Assembly (NCBI GenBank): GCA_024220525.1
Contig: JAMYWO010000138.1
Coordinates: 1-53,257 of the forward strand
Origin: Cochliopodium minus
Lineage: Eukaryota; Discosea; Himatismenida; Cochliopodiidae
Length of the DNA stretch: 53,257 nt
Direction of reading: 5' to 3'
Within the stretch, counting starts at the first letter, position 1, and every line of letters starts with the position of its first letter. Positions 47,217 to 53,257 of the stretch are shown one piece after another. The position numbers and the translations under genes are program-made. The notes below the pieces were generated by a model. It saw nothing but the letters and a program-made list of their open reading frames with translations, searched no databases and was not told the origin of the DNA.

Positions 47217-47384
47217 TTTTTCTTCTTATTCAAAATAAGCAATGATTTTTTTTTTATATTTTTTAAATAGAAATCGTATTCAAATTTTTTAAAAGACAGT
47301 GAATTTTGGAAAGTAGAATAAATGTGCAATAGAATGATGATTGAAAGAGGAAGCAATTGGATCTTTAATTAAAAAATAAAAAAA

Positions 47385-50300
47385 ATGAGTGATAGCCCTT
47401 GGAGCTTTTTCAAGAATGTTATCAAAAAAGTGGAAGCAAATATAGATGATGTGTTGGGTATTGATGAGAAAAAGAAAAAAGAAGCTGAAGAATTGAATAA
47501 ATCGAAAAATACAACTACAAATTCACCCAAAACACCATCAAATACCAATAATACGACACCTATAACACCAACACCAAAAACAAATACTGTAACTCAATCA
47601 GTCACATCCAATAATACTAACCCAAACAACGAAAATGAGAATAAAGGATTCAATTTCTCTTTTTTGACGCCAAATAAGAAAACTACCTCTTCCACCAATG
47701 AAAAAAAAGAAGAGATAACAAAGGTAGAGAAGAAGGAAAATGGGGAGGAGAATTTATTGCTTCTGTTGAACTCTAATGATTTTGATAAACAAATTTCCAA
47801 AAGTTATTCTCCCAAATCACCAGAGAAAACAAATCATATCGAATCTACAACACCCATTCAATCAAATAAAAAACAAGATTTGGTAATAGATCCTTAATAT
47901 TCAAACATTTTTCGCTTTTAAAAAAAATAAAATAAAATATATGTTATAAATAAATGAATAGGTCAAAAATGATGGAATCAACAATCCAATCATAACAAAT
48001 GAAAAAAATCAGATCACAAAGATTAATCATTCCCAAAATATAGATTTGGAAGGAGAATTGAAAAAAGAAAAGGAAGAAAAGGTGGAATCAAAAGATGATG
48101 GAGATAAAGAGGAAGAATCAAAGGAGATCAAAAGAGAATCACTATCAATTCAATCCAAAGAAGAAAATGGAGAAAAAGGAAAAGAAAATTCATCCCTCTC
48201 CTCTCCTTCCTCTTCTAAAAAAGATGAATCAGCACATGTTATTTCATCTGAAGAGAAATCTGTTGAGGAATCGAAGATATCGAATGGGGAAACTGATGAA
48301 TTGAAAAAGAAAGGAGAAAACAAAGATGTATCCCAAGTAACACACCAAGAAGAAGAATACAAAGCAACCTCTTTAGCTGAAACATCCATTCTAGTAGAAA
48401 ATGAAAAAGAAAAAGTGGAAAAAGATGCTCCTTCTCTTCTTCACGTTGAAAAAAGAGATGATGAGCAAACAAAAACAGAGAAAGAAAATGAGAAAGAGAA
48501 AGAGGATGTTGGCAATCCAAAAACAGAAGAAATAAGAGAAATTGACGAAAACAAAGAAAAGGAGGAAACATTAGGAGATAAAGAAAAAGTAGAAAACAGT
48601 GGAAAGGGAGAGAATAAAGAAGATAAAGAGATTAAAGAAGAAATATCAGGAGATAAAGAAAGAATGGAGAATAAAGAGAATAAAGAGGTTAAGGAAGAAA
48701 TAGTGGAAGATAGTTCAGTCTCTTTTTCTTCTCCTTCTCATCACAATGATAACAAAAATAACGATAACAATGATAACAATGATAACAATGATAATGAAAA
48801 TGTTAAAAATGATAACAATAATAATGATGATAATGAAAATGCTGATAATGGAGTAAAAAATGGTGAAATTAAGCAAGTGGAAATGGAAGATGAAGAAGAA
48901 GTAAAAGAAATAGAAGAAGAAAACAAACATGAAAAGGAGGAAGTAGAGGGATCAGTAGAAGAGAAGGATGATAAAAAAGAAGAGATTGTTGGAGAAAAAA
49001 GGAAAGAAGTAGGGGAGAATGTTGTTGTTGTTGTTGGGGAAGTGAAAGAAGAAGTGAAAGAAGTGAAAGAAGTGAAAGAAGTGATGACATCAGCAGTAAA
49101 ACAAGAAGAAGTGGAAGAGAAGAAATATGGGGAAAATCAAAACAAGGAAGAACAAAAAGGAGGCGAGGAAGAAGAGGGGGAGGAGGGTTGGGATGATTTT
49201 GACATCGAGACAGACAAAGAGGAAAATGAAAAAGATTCTAGTGAAGAAAATACTGAAGATACAAAAACAGATAATCTTAAAAAAGATAATCTTAAAATAG
49301 ATGATCTTAAAACAGATAATCTTAAAATAAATGTTGAAATAATAGATAATCTTAAAATAGATGATGAAGTGAAAGAAAATGAAAGTGATGTTGAGGATAA
49401 AGTAAATGAAGAAGTAAAGGATATAGAAAAAAGTAATCTTAAAACAGAGAATGAAAAGGTAATAAGGAATGAAGAAGGAGGGGATAATTTTAGGAATGAA
49501 AAAGTAATAAGGAATGAAGAAAGTAATGAAAAAGCAAACGAAAAAGTAAAGAATAAAGAAAGTGATGAAAAAGTAAATGAAGAAAAGGAACTCTCTTTCA
49601 ATAGGAGCGAAGTAAAAGTTCCGCCTTCTCTTCTTCATCTTGAAGAAACATCCTCTCTTGTTGAGGAAACATCTTCTCTTGTTGAAGAAACATCTTCTCT
49701 TGTTGAGGAAACATCTTCTCTTGTTGAAGAAACATCCTCTCTTGTTGAAGAAACATCCTCTCTTGTTGAGGAAACATCTTCTCTTGTTGTTTTAGTTGAT
49801 GATGGAAAAGGAGAAAATGAAGAAAAAGAAATTTTAGATATAAAAGAGAAAGTAGAAAAAATAAAAGAAGAGACATCATCAGTACTCATAGAAGAAGAAG
49901 GAGGAGTGGAAGGGGAGAAATGTGGGGAAAATGAAAACAAGGAAGAGGAAAAAGGAGGAGAGGATGTAGATGATCAATTTAATCAATTTCAAGATCAAAA
50001 TCAATTTGATCAATTTAATCAATTTAATCAAGATCAAGGAAAGGTAGATAATCAATTAATACAAAATCAAGATCAAAATCAAGGAGAGGAGGTAGATAAT
50101 CAACTAATTCAAAATATAGATCAAGGAAAGGTAGATAATCAATTAATGCAAAATCAAGGAGGGGAGAAAGAAGAGGGGGAGGAGGGGTGGGATGATTTTG
50201 ACATCGAAACAGACAAAGAGGGAAATGAAAAAGATTTAAGTGGAGAAAATAACGAAGAAATAAAAATAGATGATCTTAAAAATGAAAATGATGTTGAGGA

Positions 50301-52009
50301 TAAAGAAAATGAAAGTGGTATTGAGGATAAAGAAAATGAAGTTGAGAATGAAGAAGATGGAAATGTTCGTAATAAATTCGAGAACAATGATGGAAAAGAA
50401 AGGGAGGATGTGAAAGTTATTATTGAGGTAGAAAAGAAAGAAGAAAAGGAAGAAAGAGGGGAAGAGGGTATTGGAGAGGTAGAAGAAAAAGAATATGATG
50501 TTGAGAATAAAGAAGATGGAAGAGGAGAAAATGATGTTAGGAAGGAGGATCATTTTGAAAAGAGGGAGATTGTTGTGCCACAAGAAAAAGACGAGAATGA
50601 ACATCAAGTTGAAGAAAATAATGAAGAGAATAAGGATGTAGAGGAAGAGAATAAGGAAGAAGAAGAAGAGAATAAGGATGAACAAGTAGTAGAAGAGAAT
50701 AAGGAAGTAGAGGGAGAGAATAAAGTTGAAGCAGTGGAAGTGGATAAGGAAGTAGAAGAAGAGAATGAGGATGAACAAGTAGTAGAAGAGAAGAAGGATG
50801 TAGAAGGAAGTGAAGAGAAAAGAGGTGAAGAGGTAAAGGTAAATAAAGAGGAGGAAATATCAGCTAATCTTGAAGGAGAAAGAGAAGGAAATAACATTGA
50901 AGAAGAGGAAGAGGAGAGAAAGATAAAGGAAGAAAAGGAAGGAGAAGAGGTAAAAGAACAAAAAGACAAAGTTGAAGATAAAAAAGGAGGAAATGATAAA
51001 GTTTTAGAAGAAAAAGAAGAAAAGGAAGGAGAAGAGGAGGTAGTGAATGAAAGTAAATCAAAAGAAGAGGTTGAAGAGGTAACCAAGGAAGAGGAAAACA
51101 AGGAAGGAGAAAAAGAAGAAGAGGAGGTAGGAAAAGAGGGCAAAAGTAAAGAGGAGGAAGAAGGAGAGGTGCTGGAATCTAATATCATCTCTTATTCTTC
51201 TCATTCGGGAATTCAGAGTGACAATAATGACAATATGAATAATGATGAGAGCAATGAGGAAAAGAAGGAGGAAAAGAAGGAGGATATTCCTAAGAATGAT
51301 TTTAATGAGGATAATCAACCGAATGAGGAAATCGAAAACAATAATTTCGAAGAATTGAATAAGAATGTTTTCTGTAAAGATGATATTAAAGAATTCAATG
51401 ATGATGAAGCGAACAAGACTGATGATAAAAATTATATTGACGATTACAACAACAACACTTTACATGGAGAAAGAGAAAGGGAGCTGAGAGAGGAGATAGA
51501 AAAACTGAGAAAAGAAAAGGAGGAGACGGAGAGGGAAAAGGAGCAAATGAGATTGGAGAAGGAAAGGCTCGAAGGCGACAAAGAAAAGCTCAAGAGGGAG
51601 AAAAGCCGACTCGAAAGCGACAAGGAAAACACCGAAAGGGAAAAGGAGCAGCTCGCCCTCGAAAAAGAACAGCTCCTCAGCCAATTAAAAACTCACAATT
51701 CAGAGAGCCAGCAGATCCACAACAAAAACGAGCATCATCTTTCTCTCCTTCAACTTAAAGAAAAACAATTAAGTGAGATCAAAATGAAAGTTGAGATGAA
51801 GGATAACCTTTTGGATGATCTTTCTTTCAAGTTTGAGGAGTTGAGGAAGGAGCTGGAGTCGGAGAAGCTCAAGCTTCAATTGCGTGAGAAGCAGCTTTTG
51901 GAGAGCAACCGCAACAACTCTAGTTTGACCGAGAAGACCCACTCTTTCATCCAGCAAATGAACAAGATGAACGAAAAGGAAAAGGAGTTTAAAAAAGAAA
52001 AATCTCTTT
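47385..52009 (+). CDS. Golgin-like (TMF1-type?) Glu/Lys-rich coiled-coil protein
   Basis: Exons 47385-47882 and 47962-52009 join in phase and encode 1515 residues. The N-terminus, SPWSFFKNVIKKVEANIDDV followed by LGID, resembles the amphipathic start of TMF1/golgin proteins. A Thr/Asn/Pro-rich linker and a very acidic Glu/Lys region follow. It holds seven EETSSLV repeats, a Gln/Asn-rich block (about 49968-50160), and two copies of an EEGEEGWDDFDIETDKE unit near 49170 and 50170. The last ~190 residues (from about 51460) are classic heptad coiled coil (EREKEQMRLEKERLEGDKEK). Golgins tether vesicles at Golgi membranes; this role is inferred from architecture. The donor at 52010 (T|GTAAAA) joined to the next exon gives TGA, so the 3' structure is unresolved. 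Confidence 0.6.
49642..49788 (+). repeat. Seven tandem 21-bp units coding EETSSLV
   Basis: Units of GA(A/G)GAAACATC(C/T)TCTCTTGTT occur seven times in frame inside the golgin-like gene. Units differ at only two synonymous positions, which suggests recent expansion by slippage or unequal exchange. Confidence 0.95.
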
Positions 52010-52487
52010 GTAAAAATTATTTTTAATTATTTTTTTGGTTTAATCAATTTTATTTATTTCATAAAATTATTCTTTTTTTTTTTATTTACGTAAAATTTTT
52101 TATTTTTTGATTTTCATAAAATATTTTGTTTAATTTTGGAATAAATTTTTTTACTTAACATTTTTTTTGTTTCTTAATTTTGGAATTTTGGAATTTTGGA
52201 ATTTTCTATTTCTTTTTTTTGAATTATTTGTTAGTTGTTATTTATTTTTTTGATAAAATATTTTGTTTAATAATTTATTTTTATTTTTTTACTGTTAATT
52301 TTACTTTTGGAACTTTTTTACATTTTTAATTTTTTGTTATTTTTTTTGTTCACAAATTATTTTTTATTTTTATTTTTATTTTTTTTATTATTTTTTATTT
52401 TTTTTATTATTTATTTTATTTATTTTATTTTAATATCATTTTTAATTATTTTATTTTTTTATTTTTTATTTTATATTTTTTATTTAG
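52010..52487 (+). other. Noncoding T-rich stretch (intron or spacer)
   Basis: About 480 bp, with three tandem copies of TTTTGGAA around 52183-52204. It separates the coiled-coil exon from the exons at the window end. No micro-exon that repairs the frame could be identified. Confidence 0.5.
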
Positions 52488-53095
52488 GAATAAAATGTGG
52501 GGATACAGAGGAGCAAGTCTTTTCTAAAGACCTCCCACACTTGCATTTGGTAAACGTCATCAAAAAGATAGAAGAAAGAATAAAGTCCATCGCCTTCCTT
52601 GAAACACAATACGAGTTGATCTCTCGTCTAATATTGCCTGGTAATTTTAATTTTTTTATTATTTTTTATTTTTTATTTTTATTTTTATTTGATTTTATTT
52701 TTAAATATTTTTTGATTTTAAAATGTTTTATTTTTTAAAAATTAATATTTTTTATTTTTTATTTTTATTTTTTATATTTTTATTTTTTATATTTTTATTT
52801 TTTATATTTTTATTTTTTATTTCAAATTTTTTATTTCAAATTTTTTATCATTTATTTTCTAATTTTTTATTATTTTATTTTCTAATTTTTATTTTTTTAT
52901 TTCTTAAAAAAATAGACGTTCCAATATTCAACGTTCATACATCTTTTCTTCCTGTGAAGCTTGAAAGTTGGACGAAAATCGAGCCTTTCATTTATTTCTC
53001 CATGGGAAAGAAAAATGCCAAAAAAACAAATTTTCTTCTTTCCAAAAGTGAAACTCACCACCATCAATACTTTAAATGTGTATTTAAATTCGAAG
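52488..53095 (+). CDS. Terminal exons of a gene running off the window
   Basis: Two exons joining in phase: 52488-52640 (GIKCGDTEEQVFSKDL, then helical VIKKIEERIKSIAFLETQYE) and 52916-53095 (DVPIFNVHTSFLPVKLESWT, EPFIYFSMGKKNAKKTNFLL, HHHQYFKCVFKFE). The second looks beta-rich and might be a C2-like domain (weak). They follow the coiled-coil gene on the same strand and are probably its continuation, but a direct join creates a stop. The 3' end lies beyond the window. Confidence 0.55.
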
Positions 53096-53189
53096 GTATA
53101 ATTTTTATTTTTTAATTTTAATTATTTTTTTTATTTTATTTTTTTTATTCAATAAATTTCTTTCAATATTTTTATTTTATTCATATTTT

Positions 53190-53257
53190 TTTATTTTTTA
53201 TTTTTTATTTTTTATTTTTTATTTTTTATTTTTTATTTTTTATTTTTTATTTTTTAT
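53190..53257 (+). repeat. (ATTTTTT)n repeat at the window end
   Basis: The last ~70 bases are a near-perfect 7-bp ATTTTTT array, the same unit as in several introns. It follows a GT donor at 53096, so it lies in an intron, and an assembly could plausibly break here. Confidence 0.9.

Noticed and set aside
48150-51684. Many minus-strand frames rich in Ser, Phe and Leu
   Set aside because: Antisense of the Glu/Lys-rich coding exon (GAA/AAA read as TTC/TTT).

Overview
Organism and style. The window reads as nuclear DNA of an AT-rich, intron-dense protist. The evidence is GT-AG introns in most genes, a polyubiquitin gene, splicing factor SF3A1, a Rab11-type GTPase, an actin-regulatory GMF, several Ras/Rho-like GTPases, a DEP-RGS protein and a ROCO kinase, plus Asn-, Ser- and Glu-rich low-complexity stretches. 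This repertoire suits a free-living amoeboid protist (Amoebozoa- or Heterolobosea-like), but the lineage is inferred and not fixed by the sequence. The standard genetic code fits. Exon boundaries below were chosen by hand so that frames and phases join. No transcript data were available.

Layout. 1-6139: a poorly preserved end. It holds a fragment duplicated from position 21706, short broken coding remnants on both strands, an ambiguous base at 1466, and a UvrD-type helicase with a C-terminal PD-(D/E)XK-like domain that cannot be read through. 6230-12650: housekeeping genes (polyubiquitin and GMF on minus; SF3A1, Rab11-like GTPase and a glycosyltransferase on plus). 12938-21180: two tandem 11-exon paralogues of an unrecognised membrane-anchored helical protein, each with a conserved 14-nt micro-exon and sharing a near-identical 3' end. 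21328-28526 (minus): a frameshifted Ras-like gene, a DEP-RGS protein, a divergent Rho-like GTPase, a metallophosphoesterase and a SAM methyltransferase. 28454-37824 (minus): a 16-exon LRR-Roc-COR-kinase (ROCO) gene whose 3' end overlaps the methyltransferase start in another frame. 38267-41133: a Ras gene (plus) and a ceramidase-like (CREST) membrane protein (minus) with a relic copy of its last exon. 41134-53257 (plus): two large genes rich in low complexity, one unrecognised and one a golgin-like coiled-coil protein, then exons running off the end into an (ATTTTTT)n repeat.

How it fits together. 21-41 kb is a signalling neighbourhood: Ras/Rho-like switches, an RGS protein and a Roc-containing kinase. 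Several of these GTPase modules carry substitutions in catalytic loops (Rho-like P-loop and switch II, Ras Ala12/Ala13, a ROCO Roc domain without GK[ST]), which suggests altered or lost nucleotide cycling. The best candidates for undescribed biology are the tandem paralogues and the ROCO/methyltransferase overlap. Both window ends fall in repeated sequence, so the window may be a whole contig broken at repeats.
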